Source: Thiodiazotropha sp040507035 (GTDB lineage Bacteria; Pseudomonadota; Gammaproteobacteria; Chromatiales; Chromatiaceae). Taken from it: a stretch of 64,000 nt of DNA. The translations under genes were made by a program, and so were the position numbers. Shown piece by piece: positions 51,693 through 59,814 of this stretch. Every line of letters begins with the position of its first letter. Position 1 is the first letter of the stretch. The stretch spans positions 75,660 to 139,659 of the forward strand of contig JBEVVR010000023.1 of the NCBI GenBank assembly GCA_040507035.1, in the 5' to 3' direction. The notes under the pieces are model-generated. The model worked only from the letters and a program-made list of their open reading frames with translations, made no database searches and was not told where the DNA came from.

Positions 51693-52514
51693 CTACCGCT
51701 TCCAGCTGATTGAATGTATCGACCGACAGGATTTCAATGCATGCTCAGTCAGGCAGTATTCGAAGATCCTTTTAATTTTTCCTGTGGAACCAGTTTTATA
51801 GACTTTACCTTCCAAATCCTTGCCTTTTTCAATCAAGCTTTTACACAGTCGGCAATTATATGTGGGGTCCGTTAATGATTTGTCATTACGATTTATTATA
51901 GGAGTGCTGTTTGCATTGAGTTTCTGCAACTTTGCCATATCTTTTGCAATGATCTTTTTTGCAAATGCTCCGACTTCGCTCCTTGTCTTGGGCAGTGGAG
52001 GTTCAGTAGGGGTTTTAACGGTGCTGTCGACATCGGCATCATCAAAATAGAAATAGTAGACACCAGCAGCAATGGCGGTAACAAGCGTCAGCGCCAGAAG
52101 AACTCGAAAAATCTTGTACAGTAGATCGCTTAAAAGAGAGCCTACAATGAAAGAAACGATTCCCGTGCCGATTCCAATGCTGGTCAAATAGTCACTGTCG
52201 AAATATGATGCGACTTCAATGGCGCCCCATACACATAAGCCAACAAAGATAATGACAACGACGCCGGAAAAGTCTCCATCAAAGTGATGCTGGTTTCCGG
52301 TATCGCCCTTTGGAATATATGTAGGATTGTTTAAATTACTCTGACTGTTATTAGGTATGTGGCTAAAGGATGGTTGGCTATATGTGCTGGTTTGCTGACT
52401 CTGCCTCTCCCTTTGTCCTTGGTTGTATCCTACCCAGCTGGCAGTGCCTCCCCCAACGGGGCGCGCATTATTATTCCGACCCTGATTGTGTGCTTTCCAA
52501 TACTCATCAGACAT
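51693..52514 (-). CDS. Two-helix membrane protein with Asn/Gln-rich N-terminus
   Basis: 273 residues from an ATG. The N-terminal 80 residues are rich in Asn, Gln and Ser (RQSQQTSTYSQPSFSHIPNN). Hydrophobic segments are at about 83-103 (FSGVVVIIFVGLCVWGAIEV) and about 113-150 (SIGIGTGIVSFIVGSLLSDL, then IFRVLLALTLVTAIAAGVYY). The C-terminal 110 residues are soluble, with CRLCKSLIEKGKDLEG and two more Cys near the end. I do not recognise the family. It is inserted between modules 2 and 3 of the PEP-CTERM/SRAP array. Confidence 0.65.
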   Translation of the reverse strand: MSDEYWKAHNQGRNNNARPVGGGTASWVGYNQGQRERQSQQTSTYSQPSFSHIPNNSQSNLNNPTYIPKGDTGNQHHFDGDFSGVVVIIFVGLCVWGAIEVASYFDSDYLTSIGIGTGIVSFIVGSLLSDLLYKIFRVLLALTLVTAIAAGVYYFYFDDADVDSTVKTPTEPPLPKTRSEVGAFAKKIIAKDMAKLQKLNANSTPIINRNDKSLTDPTYNCRLCKSLIEKGKDLEGKVYKTGSTGKIKRIFEYCLTEHALKSCRSIHSISWKR

Positions 52515-53110
52515 TGTATGTCTCCAATAATAAACTCAGTGCAGAAAAGCCACTAAGTACTCACTGTCTAATACTTTTCCATTGGCAAATTCCTGGAATA
52601 CCAATGACCGATAACCAAGCTTTGCTGTTTTTTGTAAAATGCTCACCTCTATTGTCAACATACAGCTATGACCTAATGAAAAGTCGTTGAAGAAATCGTG
52701 GCAAGTGAGGGGTCGGGTGTCGATGAAACAAACATCCCTGGTATTTCTTCTATGAAATCTTTCCTGATTAACTGTCGTTCTTCTAGTTTGGTAATAACAA
52801 GGTCATAGTTCTTTCAAAAGCTAGGTAAATTGAAAACCAGGGTCAATGGGTAGTATTACCCAAAATTACTGACCTTTTTTGTTCAACCTGTAGTCTTCTG
52901 CATTTTCGAATTTAAACATCTTCAATCCAGGCCAGGTGACGTTACCAATGTTTTGCAATCCACCAGGGCTGACAAAACATAAGATCAATACTGGTTTCTA
53001 CATCTACCTCGCTGATTTTAAGGTAAATATTTCGGGAATATTTACCCTCGACGGGAGGCGAGAGGTAGAGCAAAAGCAACACTATATATAACAACGTTTA
53101 AATAGGCTAT
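52515..53110. other. About 600-base gap with decayed minus-strand coding traces
   Basis: No intact gene. On the minus strand two stretches read like pieces of proteins: KLEERQLIRKDFIEEIPGMF (about 52740-52800) and SEVDVETSIDLMFCQPWW, then, in another frame, GNVTWPGLKMFKFENAEDYR to a stop at about 52867. These may be the ends of one or two dead genes. I cannot name them. Confidence 0.35.
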
Positions 53111-53126
53111 TGGCTTGTATATTGCC
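53111..53126 (+). promoter_or_regulatory. Sigma-54 promoter, PEP-CTERM module 3
   Basis: TGGCTTGTATATTGCC keeps the -24/-12 GG-GC spacing of 12 and differs from the module-1 and module-2 promoters at only a few positions. It is 41 bases before the start codon. Confidence 0.72.
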
Positions 53127-53166
53127 TTTATTTACTAAAACAGCCAATGTCGGGGAGAATTGCAAA

Positions 53167-53458
53167 ATGAGCAAGAAGGAAGACCGTAGGAAGTTTCTAA
53201 AAGAGCTTGGGGTGTTGACTGTGACTGCGGTTTTACCAGCGGCGCTTCTTATAAAGACTGCTTCAGCCAATGCTGAGTCTCCCACCCCGGCCACAAAGAA
53301 AAAAGTGGATGCCAAAAAAAGAAGGTAGCCAAGAAGAAGGTCGCGAAGAGGAAAGGTAGCGGGAGTAGACCGCCTGTTTCCATACCGGAACCTGCAACCT
53401 TGGGTTTGGTGACAATCGGGCTTGGGGCAATGGCTTTCCCGTGCAGGAAAAGGAAGTA
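53167..53458 (+). pseudogene. Tat-signal PEP-CTERM protein 3, frameshifted at an A7 run
   Basis: The gene starts MSKKEDRRKFLKELGVLTVT, nearly the same as paralogue 1, and continues to VDAKKRR then a stop at about 53328. One base added in the run of seven A (53314-53320) would continue as DAKKKKVAKKKVAKRKGSGS, then PPVSIPEPATLGLVTIGLGA and a basic end at about 53458. So the full product needs one extra A. It could be a dead gene, a phase-variable one, or one read by slippage. It lacks the CDHxEC...NGYYPP block. No terminator like those of copies 1 and 2 follows. Confidence 0.75.
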
Positions 53459-53580
53459 AAAATCGGATAGCGAGAAGTAGTGGAAGATGATGCATGGTTA
53501 GCAGAAGCCAAATTGGGCAGAAGATCAACTGTTTACCCTGATCAGGGGTGTGTCGTGGATCAAAAGCGTTTGAATCGGGA

Positions 53581-54252
53581 TCACCGATTCAAAATGGGTT
53601 TGATATTATCTGGTGTGTCGTTTTTGGGACTGTTTACACTGCGACTGACAGGATAGAGTTCGATCTCCTCAAACTCATGAGGAAGCAACAGGGGTTTCAG
53701 GATTTGCGGATCCCTGGTATCCCTGTCGAGCCAGGCGCCAAAATTATCAGGGGAGAGGATCACCGGCATCCGGTCGTGGATGGTGGCTACTTCACCCTTG
53801 GCCTCGGTAACGATAATGGTACAGGAGTTTATTTTTTCTCCTTCCCTACCTTCCCAGTGTTCATAGAGCCCGGCAAAGGCGAAGGGCTTGCTGCTGTTGG
53901 GTCTGATGCAATAAGGCTGCTTCCCTTGGTTGGTTGATTTCCACTCGTAGAATCCACTCGCCGGAATCAAGCATCTGCGATATTTAAAGGCTGCACGGAA
54001 TGATGGTTTGGTCTCAATGGTCTCTGCACGGGCATTGATGGTTCGGTAACCGAATTTCCTATCTTTAGCCCAGGATGGGATCAATCCCCAGTGTAACCAG
54101 ACAAACTCCCGGTTATTTTCCCCGGATTTGATGGCCGCTATCTGCTGCGATGGCGCTATATTGTAGTGAGGGCTGAGTTGAGGAACGAAGGGCAGGCCGA
54201 AATATTCAAGCATCTCTTCTGCTGAAATATCGAGGTAGAACCTGCCGCACAT
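53581..54252 (-). CDS. SRAP-domain protein (YedK/HMCES family), intact copy
   Basis: 223 residues. The protein begins MCGRFYLD, so Cys2 becomes the N-terminal catalytic residue after removal of Met. The other family residues are present: LHWGLIPSWAKD, NARAETIETKPSFRAAF, RCLIPASGFYEWK with the Glu, and IHDRMPVIL with the His. SRAP proteins form a covalent link with abasic sites in single-stranded DNA and shield them from breakage. This is the intact member of three copies in the 50-54 kb array. It faces the frameshifted PEP-CTERM gene 3 at a spacing of 123 bases. Confidence 0.93.
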   Translation of the reverse strand: MCGRFYLDISAEEMLEYFGLPFVPQLSPHYNIAPSQQIAAIKSGENNREFVWLHWGLIPSWAKDRKFGYRTINARAETIETKPSFRAAFKYRRCLIPASGFYEWKSTNQGKQPYCIRPNSSKPFAFAGLYEHWEGREGEKINSCTIIVTEAKGEVATIHDRMPVILSPDNFGAWLDRDTRDPQILKPLLLPHEFEEIELYPVSRSVNSPKNDTPDNIKPILNR

Positions 54253-54412
54253 AGATCCGCTGTTCTCACTATGTAGTAAATAGAGTGCCGTTAGGCAAAT
54301 GCCCAGTAAGCTTGGTGATACCTAAGAAAACTAATATCAGGGCAATTTATTGTCAAATAGATCATCACCACTTGTATTAATAGAAGGGAAATTGGTGTTA
54401 GCAGAATCTCAT

Positions 54413-55573
54413 ATGAACGTAGATCGAGACAAGTCTGTCCAGGTTGTATTCCATAACAGCATCGATGAGTTGAACCAGGATGACTGGGACCGGCTGGTGA
54501 CCGATCAGAATCCATTTCTGAAATATGCCTTCCATGCTGCAATGGAGCACCATGGTTGTGTCGGCAGGAAATTCGGATGGATGCCACGCCACCTGGCAAT
54601 TCGCGAAGATCAACGCCTCATCGGATTGTCCCCGCTCTATATCAAGACCAACTCCTATGGTGAGTTTGTTTTTGATCATGCATGGGCCGACGCTTATCAG
54701 CGAAATGGTCTTAACTACTACCCTAAACTGGTCAGTGCTGTACCCTATACGCCCGCTTACGGCGAGCGCTTGCTGGTAGATCCTGAAGCGGATGGCCTGC
54801 AGTTGGAAAAGCTGATGATCTCCGCGACCAGGCAGATGGCGAGCGAGTCGGGATTCTCCTCCATGCATTGGCTATTTACCACAGAGCAAGAGGGAGCAGT
54901 CTTGAGGTCGATGGGGATGATGGAGCGACTTGGATTGCAGTTCCACTGGCAAAACAGGGGATATGCGAGTTTCGAGCAGTTTCTCTCCCAGTTGACGGCA
55001 AAACGCAGAAAAAACATCAAACAGGAACGCCGCAAAGTTGCACAAGCGGGTATCAGATTTCGGGTGATCCAGGGGGATCAGGTAACCGAGGAAGAGTGGC
55101 AGATCTTTACAGACTTTTATAGCAAAACCTTTGAGGAACGCTATAGCCTGCCCACGTTGAACGCCGGTTTTTTCCGTGAAGTGGGTCGTACCATGGGTGA
55201 TCAGGTGATCCTGATTCTCGCCTACGACGGGACTCTCTGTGTTGCCGGTGCACTGCTCTATCGCAGCAGGTCGGTACTCTATGGCCGTCATTGGGGTTGT
55301 TTACGCCACTACGACAGTCTCCATTTCGAGACCTGTTACTACCAGGGAATTGAGTATGCCATTAAACAGAAGCTGCAACGCTTTGAACCAGGGGCACAGG
55401 GCGAGCACAAGATCTGGCGTGGATTTCTACCCGTCCAGACCCGCTCCTACCATTGGATTGGTGATCCTCAGTTCAGTCTGAGTATCCAAGATTTTCTCAA
55501 TCGAGAGTCACCGGCGATCAGAAATTATGAAGAAAACCTGCTGACAAGCTCGCCCTACAGGCAAAATCCTTGA
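54413..55573 (+). CDS. DUF482/FemAB-like acyltransferase (GNAT superfamily)
   Basis: About 386 residues from the ATG at 54413; the frame is open to 54350 but the extra 21 residues are not conserved-looking. Family blocks: NPFLKYAFHAAMEHHGCVGR, GWMPRHLAIREDQRLIGLSP, WADAYQRNGLNYYPKLVSAV, KRRKNIKQERRKVAQAGIRF and RFEPGAQGEHKIWRGFLPVQ. DUF482 proteins have a double GNAT fold like FemAB aminoacyl transferases. The substrate is unknown. It is a monocistronic gene next to the accessory array, with GC content nearer to the core. Confidence 0.82.
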   Translation: MNVDRDKSVQVVFHNSIDELNQDDWDRLVTDQNPFLKYAFHAAMEHHGCVGRKFGWMPRHLAIREDQRLIGLSPLYIKTNSYGEFVFDHAWADAYQRNGLNYYPKLVSAVPYTPAYGERLLVDPEADGLQLEKLMISATRQMASESGFSSMHWLFTTEQEGAVLRSMGMMERLGLQFHWQNRGYASFEQFLSQLTAKRRKNIKQERRKVAQAGIRFRVIQGDQVTEEEWQIFTDFYSKTFEERYSLPTLNAGFFREVGRTMGDQVILILAYDGTLCVAGALLYRSRSVLYGRHWGCLRHYDSLHFETCYYQGIEYAIKQKLQRFEPGAQGEHKIWRGFLPVQTRSYHWIGDPQFSLSIQDFLNRESPAIRNYEENLLTSSPYRQNP

Positions 55574-55651
55574 GACAATAAACTCTAACTAATTGATAAT
55601 TAAGGAATTACAAAATTCCTTAAAAATCTTAAAACTTTTTTGCAATAAATG

Positions 55652-55680
55652 TTGACTAATTTACTTAGTTACTCTAGTCT
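55652..55680 (+). promoter_or_regulatory. Promoter of the IscR-type gene
   Basis: TTGACT (55652-55657), a 17-base spacer and TAGTCT (55675-55680) form a plausible sigma-70 promoter 50 bases before the start codon. Confidence 0.5.
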
Positions 55681-55682
55681 AA

Positions 55683-55706
55683 ATACCAAGTGATTTACTA
55701 GGTAAT
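55683..55706. promoter_or_regulatory. IscR-type operator-like palindrome
   Basis: ATACCAAGTGATTTACTAGG then TAAT reads as an imperfect palindrome (ATACC-AGT-ACT-GGTAT type) just after the -10 box. Its overall form and size are similar to type 1 IscR sites. Autoregulation is likely but unproven. Confidence 0.45.
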
Positions 55707-55732
55707 ACATTTAATACCACTGGAGAAAACCA

Positions 55733-56200
55733 ATGAGATTGTCAACAAAAGGTCGTTATGCGGTAACCGCAATGCTGGATCTGGCTCTGAACGGCAAAAA
55801 CGGTCCGGTTACACTGGCTGAGATATCTGAAAACCAGGGTATCTCCCTCTCCTATCTGGAACAGCTTTTCGCCGCCCTGAGAAATAAGGATCTGGTACGT
55901 GGTGTCAGAGGGCCTGGCGGTGGCTACTATCTTGGTAAGAGCGCCGATGAGATATCGATTGCCAACATCATCTGTGCTGTCGATGAGTGGGTTGAGTTTA
56001 CCCGCTGCGGTGGCAGGCAGAATTGCAGCGGCGGTGCCCGCTGTCTGACCCACACCTTATGGGACGATCTCAGCAGCGAGATATTCAACTTCCTCGCAGA
56101 TATCTCTCTGGGCGACCTGGTGAGACGAAACCTTGGCAAGAAGGAGGAAGAGGATAGTCCTCTGAGTGTTGTAGGCGACTCCAATTCTCAGGCAGCCTGA
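55733..56200 (+). CDS. iscR: IscR-type Rrf2 family regulator
   Basis: 155 residues. The winged-helix domain begins MRLSTKGRYAVTAMLDLALN and VTLAEISENQGISLSYLEQL, then GVRGPGGGYYLGKSADEISI. The three cluster cysteines are C92, C98 and C104 (TRCGGRQNCSGGARC), as in E. coli IscR, with His107 as the likely fourth ligand. It should bind a [2Fe-2S] cluster and control iron-sulfur and other genes. Unlike the classical case it is not followed by iscS-iscU; prmB and hemN come next. The A/T-rich upstream region has a promoter and a palindrome. Confidence 0.9.
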   Translation: MRLSTKGRYAVTAMLDLALNGKNGPVTLAEISENQGISLSYLEQLFAALRNKDLVRGVRGPGGGYYLGKSADEISIANIICAVDEWVEFTRCGGRQNCSGGARCLTHTLWDDLSSEIFNFLADISLGDLVRRNLGKKEEEDSPLSVVGDSNSQAA

Positions 56201-56337
56201 GATAAACATTGGATTGATTCGTCTTGGGGTGGAGGCCGGTCAGGCCTACCACCCCACTCTTTGTCTACCTTGATCCCGCCCTATTACTTATCGGTTGAAT
56301 CGGCTACAATTTACCGTTTTTTCAGCCGGTTAGTACC

Positions 56338-57213
56338 TTGCAGACACTGACAACCATTGCAGACTTCATCCGTTGGGGGGCGAGCAGGTTCGCTGAGGCC
56401 CGGTTGTTTTTCGGTCATGGTACCGACAACGCCTTGGATGAGGCCGCGGCACTGGTGTTGGGTAGCCTGCATCTACCCCCCGATCTCCCATCCAACTGGT
56501 TCGGCAGCTGTTTGACAACCGCAGAGCGTGAACGGGTAATCGACCTGATAGAGCGCCGTATCGAGGAACGCATACCGCTACCCTACCTGTTGGGGGAGGC
56601 CTGGTTTGCCGGGATGCGGTTTCATGTCAATGAACGGGTATTGATACCCCGTTCGCCCATCGCCGAGTTGATAGAGCGGGGTTACGCTCCCTGGTTGGAG
56701 CCGGCGTCCCCGCAAATTCTCGATCTCTGCTGTGGCAGTGGCTGTATCGGGATCGCCACGGCCGCCTACCTTCCCGACAGCCAGGTCGATCTGGCCGATA
56801 TTTCCGCCGATGTATTATTGGTGGCACAGCAGAATGTGGCCGAATATGACTTCCAGGACCGGGTCTCCATTCATCGATCGGACCTGTTCGAGGCACTCCC
56901 CCAGAAACAATACGATATGATTGTCTCCAATCCACCCTATGTGGGCGAGACAGAAATGGGAGAGTTGCCCGCGGAGTACCGGCATGAACCTGTATTGGCA
57001 CTGCAGGCGAATGAAAATGGGCTGGAGATTGTCCAAAGAATACTGCAGCAGGCCGCACGCTATCTGACGCCCCAAGGGATATTGATTGTCGAGGTGGGCA
57101 ACAGCGCCCAGTTGGTGATGGAGCGTTATCCCCAGCTACCTTTTACCTGGCTCGATTTCGAGCGCGGTGGCGAGGGGGTTTTTCTGCTAACTGCGGCGGA
57201 TCTGGCAGAATAG
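56338..57213 (+). CDS. prmB: Ribosomal protein L3 N5-glutamine methyltransferase PrmB
   Basis: 291 residues from a TTG. Start-region sequence DFIRWGASRFAEARLFFGHG and TDNALDEAAALVLGSLHLPP is PrmB-like. The Rossmann SAM motif is ILDLCCGSGCIGIATAAYLP near residue 128. The catalytic NPPY is in MIVSNPPYVGETEMGELPAE, followed by YRHEPVLALQANENGLEIVQ, which separates PrmB from PrmC. It methylates a glutamine of L3. No ATG exists in frame near the start, so the TTG after the GTTAGTACC stretch is used. Confidence 0.93.
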   Translation: MQTLTTIADFIRWGASRFAEARLFFGHGTDNALDEAAALVLGSLHLPPDLPSNWFGSCLTTAERERVIDLIERRIEERIPLPYLLGEAWFAGMRFHVNERVLIPRSPIAELIERGYAPWLEPASPQILDLCCGSGCIGIATAAYLPDSQVDLADISADVLLVAQQNVAEYDFQDRVSIHRSDLFEALPQKQYDMIVSNPPYVGETEMGELPAEYRHEPVLALQANENGLEIVQRILQQAARYLTPQGILIVEVGNSAQLVMERYPQLPFTWLDFERGGEGVFLLTAADLAE

Positions 57214-57291
57214 GCGCCAGTATACGATTATAGGAATATGCTCGCTTAATGATGGGGAGTTAATAGGCCCTGATGAGAGGCAAGTTTAGCG

Positions 57292-57609
57292 ATGAGTCTA
57301 CAGCGTGCGCGCAGCGCGGAAGAGTATGTGGAGTGGGTCAAGCAGGCTGTGTTTGAGGTGGATGATCTGCGGGACTGCTACGACTACCAGATGGATGAGA
57401 TGGGTCTCTATCCCTCATTTCTAGAGCCACTGGAAGAGGGGATCAAGTCTCTCTACCAGTCGATGCAGGAGGGGGAGTACCATTTCGGTCGTGAAGATCT
57501 CTCTTTCGTGCCATTGCTGGATCGTCATGGTGACGATATTCCGTTTGCCATACTGCTTCGGCAGATAAACGAAACCCATCGTAAAGGGATAGATGTGGAG
57601 GCAGAGTAG
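57292..57609 (+). CDS. Small conserved acidic protein, unknown function
   Basis: 105 residues from an ATG. The sequence is helical and acidic: ARSAEEYVEWVKQAVFEVDD, YDYQMDEMGLYPSFLEPLEE and GREDLSFVPLLDRHGDDIPF. No membrane segment or cofactor motif is seen. It appears to be a conserved cytoplasmic protein of gammaproteobacteria, but I cannot name its role. It lies between prmB and hemN in the same direction, 57 bases before hemN, and may share its transcript. Confidence 0.75.
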   Translation: MSLQRARSAEEYVEWVKQAVFEVDDLRDCYDYQMDEMGLYPSFLEPLEEGIKSLYQSMQEGEYHFGREDLSFVPLLDRHGDDIPFAILLRQINETHRKGIDVEAE

Positions 57610-57665
57610 CCTGGATCAAGCCATAGCTCCAACGACACCGACAAAGATTAGAGAAACTGAAATAT

Positions 57666-59051
57666 ATGGACCACTCAACACAATTCGACCTCGATCTGAT
57701 CGCCAAATATGATCAGAGCGGTCCGCGATACACCTCCTATCCCACGGCTGTCCAGTTTCATGACGGCTTCGATGAAGATGAATATAAACGTGTTGCCAGG
57801 GAGAGCAACCAGAGCGGTAATCCGTTGTCACTCTATTTCCATATACCCTTCTGTGACACGGTCTGTTTCTACTGCGCCTGCAACAAGGTGGCGACCAAGG
57901 ATCGCAGCCTGGCGGCGGGCTATCTGGCGCGTATCTATGAAGAGATGCGCATGCAGTCGGAACTGTTTGATTCCTCGAGAGTGGTGACCCAACTCCATTG
58001 GGGTGGCGGTACCCCGACCTTTATCAGTCATGACGAGATGCGGGAACTGGTGGCGCAGACGCGCAACTACTTCACCCTGCTCGACGACGACAGCGGCGAG
58101 TACTCCATCGAGATAGACCCCAGGGAAGCGAAGGGTGACACTATCAAATTGCTGCGGGAGCTGGGATTCAACCGCATGAGCCTGGGGGTGCAGGACTTCG
58201 ATCCCAGGGTACAGAAAGCGGTAAACCGGATTCAGAGTAAGGAGGAGACCCTGAGTGTGCTGCAGAAGGCGCGGGATGAAGGTTTTCGCTCCATCAGCAT
58301 CGATCTCATCTATGGACTGCCGTTTCAGACTATGGAGAGCTTTTCAAGCACCCTTGATCAGATCCTCGAGGTCGATCCCGACCGGCTCTCGGTGTTCAAC
58401 TATGCCCATCTCCCGGAGCGATTCAAACCGCAACGGCGGATCATTGCCGAAGAGCTGCCACTGGCCCAGGAGAAGCTGGATATCCTGCAGATGACCATCG
58501 ACAAGCTCTCCGCGGCCGGCTATGTCTACGTGGGTATGGACCATTTCGCCAAGCCCAACGATGAGTTGGTGTTGGCGCAACAGGACGGTACCCTCTATCG
58601 AAATTTTCAGGGCTACTCCACTCATGCCGATTGTGATCTGATCGGATTGGGTGCCACCTCCATCGGCATGGTGGGCCCGAGTTATGCGCAGAACATGCGC
58701 AGTCTGGATGAGTACTACCAGCGCATCGACAGTGGCAGGCTAGCGGTATTCCGCGGTGTCGAACTCAACCGCGACGATCTGTTGCGCCGTGATGTAATCA
58801 CCCGCCTGATCTGCCATTTCGCTCTCCCCTTTGCGGATGTGGAGCAGCGCTGGGGCCTGGTGTTCAAGGAGCATTTTGCCAGTGAGTTGGCGTCGTTGCG
58901 GGAGATGGCCAACGATGGCCTGCTGACCATCGACGATGATGCGATCAGGGTTCTGCCCAAGGGGCGGCTATTGATCAGAAACATCTGTATGCAGTTCGAT
59001 GCCTACCTCGGTAGCAAGCAGTCGCAGGGCAGTTTTTCCAAGGTTATCTGA
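57666..59051 (+). CDS. hemN: Oxygen-independent coproporphyrinogen III oxidase HemN
   Basis: 461 residues. The radical-SAM cluster motif is CDTVCFYCACNK near residue 62 (CxxxCxxC plus a fourth Cys). The N-terminal YDQSGPRYTSYPTAVQFHDG, the HWGGGTPTFISHDEMREL block, SIDLIYGLPFQTMESFSSTL and DHFAKPNDELVLAQQDGTLY are HemN signatures and distinguish it from HemW. It decarboxylates coproporphyrinogen III to protoporphyrinogen IX without oxygen. Together with the nearby IscR-type regulator it suggests iron-sulfur and redox control, though no shared operator was found. Confidence 0.95.
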   Translation: MDHSTQFDLDLIAKYDQSGPRYTSYPTAVQFHDGFDEDEYKRVARESNQSGNPLSLYFHIPFCDTVCFYCACNKVATKDRSLAAGYLARIYEEMRMQSELFDSSRVVTQLHWGGGTPTFISHDEMRELVAQTRNYFTLLDDDSGEYSIEIDPREAKGDTIKLLRELGFNRMSLGVQDFDPRVQKAVNRIQSKEETLSVLQKARDEGFRSISIDLIYGLPFQTMESFSSTLDQILEVDPDRLSVFNYAHLPERFKPQRRIIAEELPLAQEKLDILQMTIDKLSAAGYVYVGMDHFAKPNDELVLAQQDGTLYRNFQGYSTHADCDLIGLGATSIGMVGPSYAQNMRSLDEYYQRIDSGRLAVFRGVELNRDDLLRRDVITRLICHFALPFADVEQRWGLVFKEHFASELASLREMANDGLLTIDDDAIRVLPKGRLLIRNICMQFDAYLGSKQSQGSFSKVI

Positions 59052-59105
59052 GCGAATACAAAGGCCGCCACACCTACCCAGGAACCTGGTATGGCAAACT
59101 GGGCA

Positions 59106-59228
59106 GGGTGGGGCCATGCCCCACCGTGGTCCTCCACTCCTGGTTCCCACGGTCCCCCGTGGGAATCCATACCTTGCGCTGATATTATACCCGGGCCTGC
59201 ATTCCCACGCAGGAGCATGGGAACGAGA
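59106..59228. repeat. Interspersed hairpin repeats between hemN and the next gene
   Basis: GGGTGGGGCCATGCCCCACC (59106-59125) repeats the element at 16354-16373 with one change. It is followed by TTCCCACGGTCCCCCGTGGG (59145 onward) and ATTCCCACGCAGGAGCATGG with GAACGAG, both inverted repeats. Elements of the CATTCCCACGC...GCGTGGGAACGAG kind are scattered in many gammaproteobacterial genomes. A long frame that runs through here into the gene at 59272 is not real coding. Confidence 0.7.
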
Positions 59229-59271
59229 AAAAGATGTCGAGACAAAGGTAAGGGTAAAGGAGGGAAATCTT

Positions 59272-59757
59272 ATGCCTATTCATTTTGAAGACTTGGATAT
59301 AGCATCTGAAGTTACTGGATTGAAATCCGCTTTAATCGTTCCCTGCTATATGTGTCCTGCAGTGACTGTCGCTGTAAGGGAAGAAAAACCTTTCATACAA
59401 CTATTCAAAAGTTTCTTGAAGTCTGATCCTTTCGAGCAATATATCATGGAGATGCAATCCCGATTAAAAGAACAGGGCGTAGCCACAGAAGTGTTTAAAA
59501 GCAGAATTCCGCACCAGTGGTTCATGTGCATGTGGACAAGAAATCAACGCAATAAATTACAAGAATATGCAAACAAATATGAGGCCGTAATCGTATTAGG
59601 TTGTGACTCTGCGACAGAGACGGTAGAAGATGTAGTCAAATCCGGCTGCAAAGTGATCGAAGGAATGAAAGTTACCGGTATTATGAACGCACAGCTTAAG
59701 GTCAGTTTTACGGGTAAGGTATCCTTTGAAGACTGCAAGATAGTGCCTATATCATAA
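59272..59757 (+). CDS. Unrecognised cysteine-containing protein
   Basis: 161 residues from the ATG at 59272, preceded by AAAGGAGGG. Cysteines occur in SALIVPCYMCPAVTVAVREE (residues 24 and 27), FMCMW near 84, GCDSATET near 115, SGCKVIEG and the final FEDCKIV. There is an alpha/beta alternation (YEAVIVLGCDSATETVEDVV). The CxxC could bind a metal or cluster. I do not know the family. It is followed 57 bases later by a PLP-dependent enzyme in the same direction, and both genes have lower GC than hemN upstream. They look like a transferred pair. Confidence 0.65.
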   Translation: MPIHFEDLDIASEVTGLKSALIVPCYMCPAVTVAVREEKPFIQLFKSFLKSDPFEQYIMEMQSRLKEQGVATEVFKSRIPHQWFMCMWTRNQRNKLQEYANKYEAVIVLGCDSATETVEDVVKSGCKVIEGMKVTGIMNAQLKVSFTGKVSFEDCKIVPIS

Positions 59758-59814
59758 ATATATCTAATGAGTCAGAGAATTCCGTAATTAAAGCTGCAGG
59801 ATTTCATAGGATTA

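Noticed and set aside
53082..53528. 148-codon minus-strand frame over PEP-CTERM gene 3
   Set aside because: The plus strand carries a recognisable Tat/PEP-CTERM gene with a promoter; the reverse frame has no motif.
58999..59271. N-terminal extension of the gene at 59272
   Set aside because: The extension runs through interspersed hairpin repeats and the end of hemN; a good ribosome-binding site lies directly before the ATG at 59272.
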